The notes under the pieces are model-generated. The model was not told the DNA's origin, did not search any database, and saw only the letters and a list, made by a program, of their open reading frames with translations. A stretch of DNA of 64,000 nt from Pseudomonas marginalis. GTDB lineage: Bacteria; Pseudomonadota; Gammaproteobacteria; Pseudomonadales; Pseudomonadaceae. The position numbers were made by a program, and so were the translations under genes. Positions 13,136 through 22,938 of the stretch are shown piece after piece. Numbering within the stretch: position 1 is the stretch's first letter; each line of letters begins with the position of its first letter. The stretch is taken from contig NZ_JALJWV010000001.1 in the NCBI RefSeq assembly GCF_024169655.1, positions 439,001 through 503,000 on the forward strand. Reading direction: 5' to 3'.

Positions 13136-15400
13136 ATGAGTGACATCCTCGCAGACAGCTTAGACGGCGTAGAACGCCGGTCGCTGGCTGACTTCACCGA
13201 AAATGCCTACCTCAACTACTCCATGTACGTGATCATGGACCGTGCCTTGCCGCATATCGGCGACGGCCTGAAGCCCGTACAACGGCGCATCATCTACGCC
13301 ATGAGTGAGTTGGGACTGGACGCAGATTCCAAGCACAAGAAGTCGGCGCGTACCGTCGGTGACGTGCTCGGTAAGTTCCACCCCCACGGCGACTCGGCCT
13401 GCTATGAAGCCATGGTGCTGATGGCCCAGCCGTTCAGCTACCGCTACACGCTGGTGGATGGCCAGGGCAACTGGGGTGCGCCGGATGATCCCAAGTCCTT
13501 CGCCGCCATGCGATACACCGAGGCACGCCTGTCGCGTTATTCGGAAGTGCTGCTCAGCGAACTGGGCCAGGGCACCGCTAACTGGGGCCCGAACTTCGAC
13601 GGCACCCTCGACGAACCCCTGGTGTTGCCGGCGCGTTTGCCGAATATCCTGCTCAATGGCACCACCGGCATCGCCGTTGGCATGGCCACCGACGTACCGC
13701 CGCACAACCTGCGGGAAGTCGCCACAGCCTGCGTGCGCCTGCTCGATGAGCCCAAAGCCACGGTCGAGCAGCTCTGCGAGCATATCCAGGGCCCGGATTA
13801 TCCGACCGAGGCGGAAATCATCACGCCGCGCGCCGACCTGCTGAAAATGTACGAAACCGGCAAGGGCTCGGTGCGCATGCGTGCCGTCTACCACGTCGAA
13901 GACGGCGACATTATCGTCACCGCGCTGCCGCACCAGGTGTCCGGCGCCAAGGTGCTGGAGCAGATCGCTGCGCTGATGCAGGCCAAGCCGTCGAAATTGC
14001 CGCAGGTCACTGACTTGCGTGACGAGTCCGACCACGAAAACCCGTGCCGCATCGTGATTATCCCGACCAACAGCCGGGTCGATCATGAAGTACTGATGCA
14101 GCATCTGTTCGCCTGCACGGACCTGGAGTCGAGCTACCGGGTCAACGTCAACATCATCGGCCTGGACGGCAAGCCGCAGCTGAAGAACCTGCGCAATCTG
14201 TTGGTGGAGTGGCTGGAGTTTCGCGTGCAGACCGTGCGTCGCCGCCTGCAATTCCGCCTGGACAAGGTCGAGCGTCGCCTGCACCTGTTGGACGGCTTGC
14301 TGATTGCCTACCTCAACCTGGATGAAGTGATCCACATCATCCGCACCGCCGAGCACCCGAAAGCCGATCTGATCGCGCGTTTTGAACTGAGCGAGATCCA
14401 GGCCGACTACATCCTCGACACCCGTTTGCGTCAGTTGGCGCGACTGGAAGAAATGAAGCTGCGCGACGAACAGGACGCGTTGCTCAAGGAGCAAGCCAAG
14501 CTGCAAGCCCTGCTGGGCAGCGAAGCCAAGCTCAAGAAGCTGGTGCGCAGTGAGCTGATCAAAGACGCCGAGACCTATGGCGACGACCGTCGTTCGCCTA
14601 TCGTTGAGCGCGCAGACGCGAAAGCACTGACAGAAACCGAGCTGTTGCCAAACGAGAAAATTACAGTCGTTCTGTCGGAAAAGGGTTGGGTTCGTTCCGC
14701 CAAGGGGCATGATATTGATGCGACGGGCTTGTCGTACAAAGCTGGCGACGGCTTCAAGACCTCCGCTGCCGGGCGTTCCAACCAGTTTGCGGTGTTTATC
14801 GACTCCACCGGGCGCAGTTACTCGGTGCCGGCGCACACCTTGCCGTCCGCGCGCGGGCAGGGCGAGCCGCTGACCGGGCGCCTGACACCACCACCGGGCG
14901 CGAGTTTCGAATGTGTGTTGCTGCCGGACGATGACTCTCTGTATGTGATCGCCTCCGATGCGGGTTACGGCTTCGTGGTCAAGGGCGAAGACCTGCAGGC
15001 CAAGAACAAGGCCGGCAAGGCGCTGTTGAGCCTGCCGAACAACGCCAAGGTGATCCTGCCGCGGCCGGTGGACGATCGTGAGGGCAATTGGCTGGCGTCG
15101 GTGACCACTGAAGGGCGTTTGCTGGTGTTCAAGATCAGTGACCTGCCGCAGTTGGGTAAAGGCAAAGGCAACAAGATCATCGGTATTCCCGGCGAGCGGG
15201 TAGCCAGTCGCGAAGAGTACGTGACGGACATCGCGGTGATCCCGGAAGGCTCTACCCTGGTGCTTCAGGCCGGCAAGCGCACGTTGTCGCTGCGCCCTGA
15301 CGACCTTGAGCACTACAAGGGCGAGCGCGGCCGGCGCGGCAATAAACTGCCTCGTGGCTTCCAGCGCGTGGATGCTTTACTGGTGGAAACGCCCGTTTAG
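13136..15400 (+). CDS. parC: DNA topoisomerase IV subunit A
   Basis: Breakage-reunion subunit of topoisomerase IV and a fluoroquinolone target. The 754-residue protein carries the winged-helix region with [13 protein letters not shown] (the resistance-determining region retains Ser). The catalytic Tyr127 lies in [11 protein letters not shown]. The long coiled-coil gate and a shortened C-terminal beta-pinwheel follow. The start ATG at 13136 is preceded by GATGAGGCCCGC. It works with ParE encoded just upstream. Confidence 0.98.
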   Translation: MSDILADSLDGVERRSLADFTENAYLNYSMYVIMDRALPHIGDGLKPVQRRIIYAMSELGLDADSKHKKSARTVGDVLGKFHPHGDSACYEAMVLMAQPFSYRYTLVDGQGNWGAPDDPKSFAAMRYTEARLSRYSEVLLSELGQGTANWGPNFDGTLDEPLVLPARLPNILLNGTTGIAVGMATDVPPHNLREVATACVRLLDEPKATVEQLCEHIQGPDYPTEAEIITPRADLLKMYETGKGSVRMRAVYHVEDGDIIVTALPHQVSGAKVLEQIAALMQAKPSKLPQVTDLRDESDHENPCRIVIIPTNSRVDHEVLMQHLFACTDLESSYRVNVNIIGLDGKPQLKNLRNLLVEWLEFRVQTVRRRLQFRLDKVERRLHLLDGLLIAYLNLDEVIHIIRTAEHPKADLIARFELSEIQADYILDTRLRQLARLEEMKLRDEQDALLKEQAKLQALLGSEAKLKKLVRSELIKDAETYGDDRRSPIVERADAKALTETELLPNEKITVVLSEKGWVRSAKGHDIDATGLSYKAGDGFKTSAAGRSNQFAVFIDSTGRSYSVPAHTLPSARGQGEPLTGRLTPPPGASFECVLLPDDDSLYVIASDAGYGFVVKGEDLQAKNKAGKALLSLPNNAKVILPRPVDDREGNWLASVTTEGRLLVFKISDLPQLGKGKGNKIIGIPGERVASREEYVTDIAVIPEGSTLVLQAGKRTLSLRPDDLEHYKGERGRRGNKLPRGFQRVDALLVETPV

Positions 15401-15576
15401 CGCGGATTAGAGCTCTTGATCTACGATTTAACGCGTAGATCGACGCTTTCGCGCTGGAGTCATGGCGCATATTCACGGATGATATGGCCTTTCCAGCGCC
15501 GGCGTGGCCGAGCGTGTTTAGGTTATTTTTAGTATTACATTGTGGTTTGCCTTGTGGCAGCCGCCTGGATGGGATG

Positions 15577-16284
15577 ATGACTGCTCCACGCCTTCCTTTT
15601 ATTTTTATGCTCGCTGGCCTTCTCGGGCTGGCGGGTTGCAGCACACACCAGCCGGTGTCGCTGTACCAGCTGGACAGCGGAAGTCCGGCTCAGCCAGCTC
15701 AAGCCGCTGGCATGGCCGTCTTGCTGGGCCCGGTTGTTGTCGCTGACTACCTGCAACGCGAAACATTGCTGCAACGTCAGAACGACGGCAGCCTGCAAGG
15801 TTCCACCGATGGTCGTTGGGCGGGCAGTTTGTCGTCCGACATCAACCAACTGATGTTGCGCCAGGTGGCGGGTCAGTTGGACAGTCAGCGTGTGGTCCTG
15901 GCGCCTGCGCCCACCGGTTTTTCTCCGGATGTGCAGGTGTTGTTGACCATTACCCGGCTCGACTCCGGTACCTCGCAACCGGCGATTCTCGATGCGCAAT
16001 GGCGCTTGATCGACCGCCGCGGCCAGGTGCGTGATAGCCGCATCGTGCATCTGCAGGAAGAGCATGCCGGCACCACCGCGTCCCAGGTCCAGGCCCAGGG
16101 TGTGCTGTTGCAGCATCTGGCGCAGCAGTTGTCGGTGGCCCTCAAACCATTGGCCAACCAGCCAGCGGTCGCCGAGGCGCCGCGCAAGCAAGCGCCGGTA
16201 CAGGCCAAGCCGGCGGCACCGGAAAAGCCGAAAATCCCGATGGCTACGCCGATCCGCACGGATATGGAAGTGTTCAGGTTCTGA
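15577..16284 (+). CDS. PqiC-type ABC transport auxiliary lipoprotein
   Basis: A 235-residue lipoprotein of the ABC-type transport auxiliary (PqiC/DUF330) family. The signal peptide ends in the lipobox LAGC followed by STHQPVSLYQLD, the usual YxLD start of the mature domain. The C terminus is a Pro/Ala/Lys-rich tail. Family members help MCE-type lipid transport between membranes, but no pqiA/pqiB or mce gene is nearby. Two adjacent ATGs (15574 and 15577) are possible starts. I chose the second for better spacing from GGATGGG. Confidence 0.85.
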   Translation: MTAPRLPFIFMLAGLLGLAGCSTHQPVSLYQLDSGSPAQPAQAAGMAVLLGPVVVADYLQRETLLQRQNDGSLQGSTDGRWAGSLSSDINQLMLRQVAGQLDSQRVVLAPAPTGFSPDVQVLLTITRLDSGTSQPAILDAQWRLIDRRGQVRDSRIVHLQEEHAGTTASQVQAQGVLLQHLAQQLSVALKPLANQPAVAEAPRKQAPVQAKPAAPEKPKIPMATPIRTDMEVFRF

Positions 16285-16306
16285 TCTGAATGGCTCCAAC
16301 AAAAAA

Positions 16307-16335
16307 GGCCCGCTGATTCAGCGGGCCTTTTGTTT
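16307..16335. terminator. intrinsic terminator after the PqiC-type gene
   Basis: GGCCCGCT-GATTC-AGCGGGCC (16307-16327) forms an 8-bp GC-rich stem followed by TTTTGTTT. An A-run on the other side makes it usable in both directions. Confidence 0.9.
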
Positions 16336-16368
16336 GGTGCGATTTACTTGGGGACTTGCGGAGTCCGA

Positions 16369-16460
16369 ATGTGGGAGGGGGCTTGCCCCCGATAGCGGTG
16401 TGCCAGGTGAAGTCCTGTTGACTGACACGCCGTCATCGGGGGCAAGCCCCCTCCCACATT
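16369..16460. repeat. REPIN (inverted REP pair)
   Basis: Two REP units in opposite orientation (AATGTGGGAGGGGGCTTGCC... and ...GGCAAGCCCCCTCCCACATT) enclose about 35 bases with the conserved linker GACTGAC. It lies between the PqiC-type gene and the 3' end of the minus-strand membrane-protein gene. The same outward/inward arrangement recurs at 19377 and 63363. Confidence 0.92.
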
Positions 16461-16475
16461 GGTTCAACGGTGTCC

Positions 16476-18008
16476 CTAGGGCTTGGCACGGGTCTCGTGC
16501 ATTCGCGCCAACTGCCGCTCCAGCATCGATGGATACGGCTCCATCAAGCGCTCTACGCAACTGGCGCCCTCAGGGCTGGCAATCGGGCGGATACGTGCGC
16601 GTTGGCGGATCAGCGTGTCTTCACTGATCTTGCGCTCCACCAGCAGCAGGTTGCGGCTGTGTTGGGACAAGGCCAGGGCGTCCTGGGCGATCTCGGTCAG
16701 CAACAGGTCGATCTGGCTCATGCCGAACAGGTCGTCGCCGACGGTCAGGCCCAGTTGCAACTGCAACGTGATGCCGCTGTCGGCCACTTCGATCTGCAAC
16801 TCATGGCCCAGGGCGCGTAGCAGCTCGCCGCAGCAGATGGCGTTGGTAAGGTAGTCTTCGCCGCTGTCTTCGCTGTGGAACAGCATCAGTGTGCTGCCAT
16901 CGTTCAGGGTGTGCAGTTCGCTCTGGTAGAGCGAGGCGGCCTGGTCGAGGCAGTCGCGGTAGCGTTCCAATAATTCCGTCAGGCGGGCGCGGGGCAGGCG
17001 GCGCAGTTGGTCCTGGGCACCCAGTTGCACGGCCAGGACGGCACTGTGCTGGGGCTCGGCATTCCTTACCGGTGCGGGCTTCGGCGCGACGACCGGGCTG
17101 CTGGCGGAGGTGTCGCGCAGGTCGGCGAACGGATCTTCGTCGTCCAGCTCGTCTTCTTCGGCCCTGAGCACATGGCGTGGTGCAGGCTTCAAGCCCGCGA
17201 CCGGCGCGCTTTCGTCAAAGCCCGGGTCGCGCAGGTTGCGCACTTCAAAGGCGGGCTCGTCGTCGTAATCGCTGTCGTCGAACTCGGGCTCGGGTTCAAC
17301 CTCGGGCGCTACCGGTTCCGGGGCGAAGCTGGTGTGAAGCTGGCGCGCAAGGTCGCCGATCTCGTCCTGACGATCGGTGGCCGGGGTGTGTTCGTCGATA
17401 TCCCGCAGCCAGATGCGCAGTTGCATCAGCGGCGTGGAGATATGCCGCCCCAGGCGCAGGCTCAAGGCCAGGGCCAGGGCTAGCAGGATCGCGCTGAGGA
17501 TGCCCATGCTTTGCAGGCTGATGGTCATCGGCTGCTGGAATTGCTGCATGTCCAGGCTGATGCGCAATTGGCCGGCTTTCACATCCTGAAACGTGATATT
17601 GCTCTGGTACAGGCCTTCGGCTTCACCCAACAGGCCGTTTTTCGGGCGTTGCCCGGCTTCGGCCATGATCCGGTTGTCCACGCTGTAGATGGCGGCGTGG
17701 GCCACCAGCGGGTTCTTGGTCAGGTTGTTGAGCAGCACGTTGAGGCTGAGGATGTCGTTGGACACCAGCAGTTCGGTCGCCGAGGTGGCGGTCTGGGTGG
17801 TCAAGCTCTCGCCCAGGGCATCGGCTTGCTCGTGCATGGCCTGTTTGAACTGCAAACCCATCACGCAGGCATAGATCACCAGTGCCAGAGCGACCAGGAT
17901 CACGTTATGGCTGGCGATGCGTAATGCGATCGGCACACGGCGGTGGCGCAGTGCCCGGAAGATCAGCAGGAAGAAGTTATCGGTTTTTACTGGCGTGGGC
18001 CGGTTCAC
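16476..18008 (-). CDS. AhpA/YtjB-like membrane protein with HAMP domain
   Basis: A 510-residue inner-membrane protein. A first transmembrane helix (about 31-52), a periplasmic domain of roughly 115 residues and a second helix (about 168-186) are followed by a HAMP-like linker and an acidic, low-complexity stretch (E/D/P-rich, about 230-310). The C-terminal globular domain recalls a degenerate cyclase-like fold. E. coli ytjB (smp), of the same N-terminal family, is also divergent from serB, which supports the assignment. No catalytic motif is evident and its function is unknown. Confidence 0.7.
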   Translation of the reverse strand: MNRPTPVKTDNFFLLIFRALRHRRVPIALRIASHNVILVALALVIYACVMGLQFKQAMHEQADALGESLTTQTATSATELLVSNDILSLNVLLNNLTKNPLVAHAAIYSVDNRIMAEAGQRPKNGLLGEAEGLYQSNITFQDVKAGQLRISLDMQQFQQPMTISLQSMGILSAILLALALALSLRLGRHISTPLMQLRIWLRDIDEHTPATDRQDEIGDLARQLHTSFAPEPVAPEVEPEPEFDDSDYDDEPAFEVRNLRDPGFDESAPVAGLKPAPRHVLRAEEDELDDEDPFADLRDTSASSPVVAPKPAPVRNAEPQHSAVLAVQLGAQDQLRRLPRARLTELLERYRDCLDQAASLYQSELHTLNDGSTLMLFHSEDSGEDYLTNAICCGELLRALGHELQIEVADSGITLQLQLGLTVGDDLFGMSQIDLLLTEIAQDALALSQHSRNLLLVERKISEDTLIRQRARIRPIASPEGASCVERLMEPYPSMLERQLARMHETRAKP

Positions 18009-18142
18009 TTGAGCTCGGCTCTTTAGTCCGTGAAATTGACGCGCAGTATAGCGACAGGCCCAAGACCGGCAAAGCGTTGGCTGTGCCCGGTGGTCACTGA
18101 AAGTGGGTAGAATGCGGTTTTTTTCCAGCCTGGGGGTGCGCT

Positions 18143-19357
18143 TTGCGCGAAATTGTCCTGATTAACATCACGGGGGAAGACCGACCAGGTCTCACCGCCG
18201 CCATTACCGGTGTTTTGGCCCAGGGTGGTGTGAACATTCTCGATATCGGCCAGGCGGTGATCCACGACACCCTGTCGTTCGGGATTCTGGTGGAAATTCC
18301 CAGCACCGAGCAGGCGTCGTCCGTCCTCAAGGACATCCTGTTTACCGCGTACAAGCTGGATCAGCAGGTGCGCTTTACCCCGGTGTCCGAAGAGGATTAC
18401 CGGCAGTGGGTGTCCGGCCAGGGCAAAAAGCGCCATATCGTGACCTTGTTGACCCGCAAAGTGACGGCTGAGCAGTTGCAGCGCGTCAGCTCGATCACCG
18501 CGCAATACGGTTTGAATATCGACCATATCGACCGTCTGTCGGGCCGCATGCCATTGGACACGCCGGCTGACCAGGGCAAGGGCTGCATCGAATTCTCCGT
18601 GCGCGGCGAGCCGGCCGACCCCCAAGCCTTGCGTGCCGACTTCCTGAGCGTGGCCCAGGAGCTGAATGTCGATATCGCCTTCCAGGAAGACTCGCTGTTC
18701 CGCCGCAACCGCCGCCTGGCGGTGTTCGATATGGACTCCACGCTGATCGAAGCCGAAGTCATCGACGAACTGGCCAAGGCTGCCGGTGTGGGTGAGCAAG
18801 TCTCCGCGATTACCGAGCGCGCCATGGCCGGCGAGCTGGACTTTCGCGCCAGCTTCAAGGAACGCCTGGCGCTGCTCAAAGGCCTGGATGTCAGCGTACT
18901 GGATTCGATCGGCGCCTCCCTGCGCCTGACCGAAGGCGCCGAAACCCTGTTCGCCGAACTCAAGCGCCTGGGCTACAAGACCGCGATCCTGTCCGGCGGC
19001 TTCAGCTACTTCGCCAAGCAATTGCAGGCCAAGCTGGGTATCGACTATGTGTTCGCCAACGAGCTGGAAGTGGTGGATGGCAAGGTGACCGGTGTGGCCG
19101 TGGAGCCGATCGTCGACGCGCAGCGCAAGGCCGACTTACTGCGGGAATTGGCGCACAAGGAAGGTTTGCGTCTGGAGCAGACCATTGCGGTCGGCGACGG
19201 TGCGAATGACTTGCCGATGCTGGCGATTGCCGGGTTGGGCGTGGCGTTTCGCGCCAAGCCGCTGGTCAAGCAATCGGCCAAGCAGGCGATTTCGACCCTT
19301 GGGTTGGACGGTGTGCTGTATTTGCTGGGCTTTCGCGACCGCGACGGCCAGCTCTAA
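18143..19357 (+). CDS. serB: phosphoserine phosphatase
   Basis: Last step of serine biosynthesis (phosphoserine to serine). The 404-residue protein has two N-terminal ACT domains (first IVLINITGEDRPGLTAAITG) and a C-terminal HAD phosphatase. Its nucleophile motif is DMDST (Asp196, Asp198), with SGG (ILSGGFSYF) and the GDGANDLPM motif IV. Translation starts at TTG 18143, preceded by TGGGGG. It is divergent from the AhpA-like gene across 134 bases and is followed by a REPIN. Confidence 0.97.
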   Translation: MREIVLINITGEDRPGLTAAITGVLAQGGVNILDIGQAVIHDTLSFGILVEIPSTEQASSVLKDILFTAYKLDQQVRFTPVSEEDYRQWVSGQGKKRHIVTLLTRKVTAEQLQRVSSITAQYGLNIDHIDRLSGRMPLDTPADQGKGCIEFSVRGEPADPQALRADFLSVAQELNVDIAFQEDSLFRRNRRLAVFDMDSTLIEAEVIDELAKAAGVGEQVSAITERAMAGELDFRASFKERLALLKGLDVSVLDSIGASLRLTEGAETLFAELKRLGYKTAILSGGFSYFAKQLQAKLGIDYVFANELEVVDGKVTGVAVEPIVDAQRKADLLRELAHKEGLRLEQTIAVGDGANDLPMLAIAGLGVAFRAKPLVKQSAKQAISTLGLDGVLYLLGFRDRDGQL

Positions 19358-19376
19358 CTGACAAAATGCGGTTAAA

Positions 19377-19468
19377 AATGTGGGAGGGGGCTTGCCCCCG
19401 ATGGCGGTGGCTCAGCTACAAATAAGTGACTGACCCACCGCTATCGGGGGCAAGCCCCCTCCCACATT
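19377..19468. repeat. REPIN between serB and psd
   Basis: An inverted REP pair (GTGGGAGGGGGCTTGCCCCC and GGGGGCAAGCCCCCTCCCAC) has a spacer ending in TGACTGACCCACCGCTATC, the linker also seen at 63363-63473. It lies between two convergent genes and probably doubles as a transcription end. Confidence 0.92.
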
Positions 19469-19486
19469 GGATTTTCGGTGTTTGAA

Positions 19487-20347
19487 TCAGGCTTTCGGTG
19501 AACCGATACCCTGACCCATCTGCACCGGCGAACCCGCCACCAGTGCTTCTGCCCACGTCACCTGATCTGGCCCGAACAGCACGATCGCAGTCGAACCCAG
19601 CTTGAAGCGGCCCAGCTCCGCACCTTTCTCCAGGTGGATCGGCGCACGCGCGGCTTCGTCGTAGCGGAAGGTTTTCAGCGCGCGCTTGGGCGGCGTGACC
19701 AGGCCGGCCCATACGGTTTCAATCGACGCCACAATCATCGCACCGACCAATACCACGGCCATCGGGCCGCGTTCGGTGTCGAACAGGCAGACAACACGCT
19801 CGTTACGCGCAAACAGCTCCGGCACGTTCTCGGCGGTGGTCTGGTTGACCGAGAAAATCCGCCCTGGCACGTAGACCATCTCACGCAAGGTGCCCGCCAG
19901 TGGCATATGCACCCGGTGGTAGTCCTTCGGCGACAGGTAGATGGTGGCGAAATCGCCGCCCATGAACGGCGCAGCCACGGCCGCATCGCCGCCCAGCAAT
20001 TCCAGCACACTGAAACTGTGGCCCTTGGCCTGGAACACGCGACCATGTTCGATCGGGCCGAGCTGGCTGACGGCGCCATCGGCGGGGCTCAGGACGGCGC
20101 CCGGGGTTTGATCCAGTGGGCGCGCGCCGTCTTTCAGGGCGCGGGTGAAGAATGCGTTGAAGTGCTCGTAGGCAGTCACGTCTTCAGCCAGTGCCTGGGA
20201 CATGTCCACCTGATAGCGCTTGGCGAACCAAGTGGTGAAGGCGTTCTTGAACCAGCGCACGCGGCACTCGGCAATGCAGCCGGCCAGGCGCGACAGCAGG
20301 TGGTGCGGCAGCAAGTACTGGCTGAGGATGAACAACTGCTTTTTCAT
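19487..20347 (-). CDS. psd: phosphatidylserine decarboxylase proenzyme
   Basis: Makes phosphatidylethanolamine at the inner membrane. The 286-residue precursor contains the self-cleavage motif LGST (in [12 protein letters not shown], about residue 250), which yields the pyruvoyl cofactor. The [16 protein letters not shown] and [11 protein letters not shown] signatures are also present. The start ATG (20347) sits 16 bases after rhdA, so the two are likely co-transcribed. Confidence 0.97.
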   Translation of the reverse strand: MKKQLFILSQYLLPHHLLSRLAGCIAECRVRWFKNAFTTWFAKRYQVDMSQALAEDVTAYEHFNAFFTRALKDGARPLDQTPGAVLSPADGAVSQLGPIEHGRVFQAKGHSFSVLELLGGDAAVAAPFMGGDFATIYLSPKDYHRVHMPLAGTLREMVYVPGRIFSVNQTTAENVPELFARNERVVCLFDTERGPMAVVLVGAMIVASIETVWAGLVTPPKRALKTFRYDEAARAPIHLEKGAELGRFKLGSTAIVLFGPDQVTWAEALVAGSPVQMGQGIGSPKA

Positions 20348-20363
20348 TAACTGTCCTTAAACC

Positions 20364-21179
20364 TTAAATCTCGACGGGGGTGTCGGGGTGGTTGCCCCAT
20401 TCGCCCCAGGAACCGGCATAACCTTTGACTCGCGGATAACCGAGCGCCTTGGCCACCAGGTAGGTGAAGCCAGAGCGGTGGTGAGTCTGGCAGTGGGTGA
20501 TGATTTCTTTGTCGCGGGTCAGCCCGAGGTTTTCGAGGATCTGTGGCATGTCGCGGCGGATGCGCAGGTCGCGCGCCTTGTCCATGCCGGCGGTCCATTC
20601 GAAGTTCACGGCGCCGGGGATGTGACCGCCCTTGGCTGCCAGGACTTTTTCGCCGGAATATTCCAGCGGGCCGCGTGCGTCCCAGATGCCCAGGTCGGCA
20701 GCGCCAAGACGGCTTTGCAGGTATTCGCGGGTCGCGGTGGGGCCGTCATGCAAGGTGAGGCTGACTGGCCCGCCAGCCGGGGCCGGCACCTCGGTAGACA
20801 GCGGGTGCTTGTCTGCCAGCCACGCCACCAGGCCGCCGTCGAGGTAGTGGTATTTCGTGTGGCCGATCACGTCGAGCAGCCAGATAAAACGTCCGGCCCA
20901 GCCACCGCCTTCGTCGTCATAGACCACGTAGGTCGCGTCCGGGGTGTGGCCCAGTTCGCCGAACAGTTTCTCCAGATCAGCCTTGTTCGGCAACAGACCG
21001 GGGGCTGGCGCCTGGCCCAGTTGGGTGCGCTTGGGGTCAACGAAATGCGCGCCGGGGATATGCCCTTCGGCGTAGCGGGCGGCGCTGGTGAGGTCCACCA
21101 GAATCAGCTGGTCGGCATCGAGGCGGCCAAGCAGGTCGCTGGATTCGATCACCAGCGGCAAGCCAGAGAAGTCAGGCAT
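20364..21179 (-). CDS. rhdA: thiosulfate sulfurtransferase (rhodanese)
   Basis: Two tandem rhodanese domains transfer sulfane sulfur from thiosulfate to cyanide or other acceptors. The product is 271 residues from MPDFSGLPLV. The C-terminal domain holds the active-site loop CQTHHRSG with Cys230, the same loop and number as Azotobacter RhdA, and the N-terminal domain lacks a catalytic Cys. A longer frame to 21233 is possible but adds a non-conserved Arg-rich leader. It lies directly upstream of psd on the minus strand. Confidence 0.95.
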   Translation of the reverse strand: MPDFSGLPLVIESSDLLGRLDADQLILVDLTSAARYAEGHIPGAHFVDPKRTQLGQAPAPGLLPNKADLEKLFGELGHTPDATYVVYDDEGGGWAGRFIWLLDVIGHTKYHYLDGGLVAWLADKHPLSTEVPAPAGGPVSLTLHDGPTATREYLQSRLGAADLGIWDARGPLEYSGEKVLAAKGGHIPGAVNFEWTAGMDKARDLRIRRDMPQILENLGLTRDKEIITHCQTHHRSGFTYLVAKALGYPRVKGYAGSWGEWGNHPDTPVEI

Positions 21180-21236
21180 GTGAGGTCTCCTGGGCACAAA
21201 TGTTGGCGATAAAAGACGGCGATTGTAGCGCAAGCA

Positions 21237-22772
21237 TCAACCGGTGCGGTTGGTAAAGCTGTGCAGGGCTTTTTCGATGCATTGAGCGGTTTTACCGAAG
21301 GCCTGCACGGTGGTTTCCGAGAGCGGCCCACCACCCTGGTCGGCGATCATCACCATGACCACCCGGCCATTGCAGCTCAGTGAGCGCAACAGCAGGTGTT
21401 CGCCGTTGAACAGGCGACGCAGGATCGGCGGCAACAATGCGGCGAATTGCGCGTGGTTGTCGGGCGTGAAGCGCACTTGGGCGGGTTTTTCGAGCATGCG
21501 TTGCAGCAGCGTGCTGTTGACCACGTCCAGGCTCAAGTTCGTGGCGTCCTTCGGCAGGCCGGCGGCCTGGTGGACGCGCAAGGTGCTCAGGGCGCGATCC
21601 GCCATGAACAGCAAGACGCGCTGCATGCCGCTGGCCTCCAGGGCTTCCTTCGCGCAGGTGGTCAGGTGCATGGCGTTGGCGAAGCGGCTCGGCTCCACCA
21701 GCAGTTCGGTGCAACGCTTGCGCCAAACGGCCAGGGCCTCGGCCGTCGGCGGCGGTGCGGGCAGCAGGCCGCGATGGATTTTCTGTACATGCCACGGCCA
21801 GATCAGCGACAGCGCCGGGTGCCAGAGGTCGGGCATCAAGGTTGCGCGAGCGTTGATCACCGCTTGCTGGTGAACCTGTTGCTGCACCTCGCTCAACGGC
21901 TGTTGCAGGTACAGCGCGGTGAGGTATTGCCAGCGTTCGGTGTGCGGGCAGGTCCAGGACTCCTGGGCCGACATCGCCAGGCCGTTGGCCAGCAACACCG
22001 TATTGGCCGGCTGGTTCAGCCAGCGCCGCAAATTGGGCTCGGCATCCAGCAGTTGTTGCTGGCGCAGTGGGTCGTCTTCCCGGGCGATGTGCAGTGCCTT
22101 GACCAGCAGGCGTTGCTCGGTCAGCAACAGGTGATAGCCCTGGGATACCCAGATCGGCAGGTGCCAGGTTTCGGTCAAGCCGAGGCACAGGTCCAGCAGG
22201 CGCACGCCGAACAATTCCTGCTCGACCCGGCGCGCCGATTGGCCTTTGTGGATCACCCGCAACTCCCATTCTTCCAGGAGCTTGGGGTAGGCCACCGCCA
22301 TCGGCCACAACGGCGCCAGAAACAGCAGGCTGCCCCAGTGGATGTCCTGCCACAACCGCGCCAGGCGGCTGGCGAACAAACCGCTGGCTTGCTGCGACGC
22401 ATGCCGGCTGACCAGCACCAGTTGGCGAAAGGCGACGGGGATTTCATTCATCGGCACCGACGGCAGCCGTGCCAGCAGGTCCTCGGCGCGTTTGAGGCCG
22501 AGACGGTTAAGTGCCACCTCAAGGTTTTCTGCCGGTTCCGCCAGGCTGCCATGGGTGTGGCTGTTGGCCTCGCGCATCACGCTGAGCACCAGCGACGGGC
22601 TGCCCTGCATCAGCTCGGCAATATCTCGCAAAGAACTGCGACTGTCGCGGATGGCTTTGCACACGCGTTCGTGGCTGGCCTGGGGAACGGGCAACCGGAC
22701 TTCGTCCAGGCACTTGATCCAAGCGGCGAGAGAGATGGGTCTTACAGATGGGTCTGTCTTTTCATTGGCCAT
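21237..22772 (-). CDS. HDOD domain-containing protein
   Basis: A 511-residue cytoplasmic protein whose N-terminal ~200 residues match the HDOD fold, a non-catalytic HD relative used in signalling. The LMQGSPSLVLSVMREANS and LEVALNRLGLKRAEDLL segments are diagnostic. The C-terminal part (about 330-500) resembles a GAF-like sensor region. HDOD proteins are commonly tied to c-di-GMP, chemotaxis or stress signalling. It is divergent from motAB, so a motility link is possible but not shown. Confidence 0.85.
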   Translation of the reverse strand: MANEKTDPSVRPISLAAWIKCLDEVRLPVPQASHERVCKAIRDSRSSLRDIAELMQGSPSLVLSVMREANSHTHGSLAEPAENLEVALNRLGLKRAEDLLARLPSVPMNEIPVAFRQLVLVSRHASQQASGLFASRLARLWQDIHWGSLLFLAPLWPMAVAYPKLLEEWELRVIHKGQSARRVEQELFGVRLLDLCLGLTETWHLPIWVSQGYHLLLTEQRLLVKALHIAREDDPLRQQQLLDAEPNLRRWLNQPANTVLLANGLAMSAQESWTCPHTERWQYLTALYLQQPLSEVQQQVHQQAVINARATLMPDLWHPALSLIWPWHVQKIHRGLLPAPPPTAEALAVWRKRCTELLVEPSRFANAMHLTTCAKEALEASGMQRVLLFMADRALSTLRVHQAAGLPKDATNLSLDVVNSTLLQRMLEKPAQVRFTPDNHAQFAALLPPILRRLFNGEHLLLRSLSCNGRVVMVMIADQGGGPLSETTVQAFGKTAQCIEKALHSFTNRTG

Positions 22773-22938
22773 GATTGGGGCGCGATCATCACTTACTTCA
22801 ACACGCCCTGAACGGGCCGAACTGGCTTTTCGCCTTGACGGCCTATAGTCTGGCGCAGTTTTGCCGATAAGTAGAACAAGAGTTTTTCAGTTACCCCAAA
22901 TATGTCCATGAACCCGACGGCGCAAGTACAAAACCCCT

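Noticed and set aside
13160..15313. 717-codon minus-strand frame opposite parC
   Set aside because: Shadow of parC.
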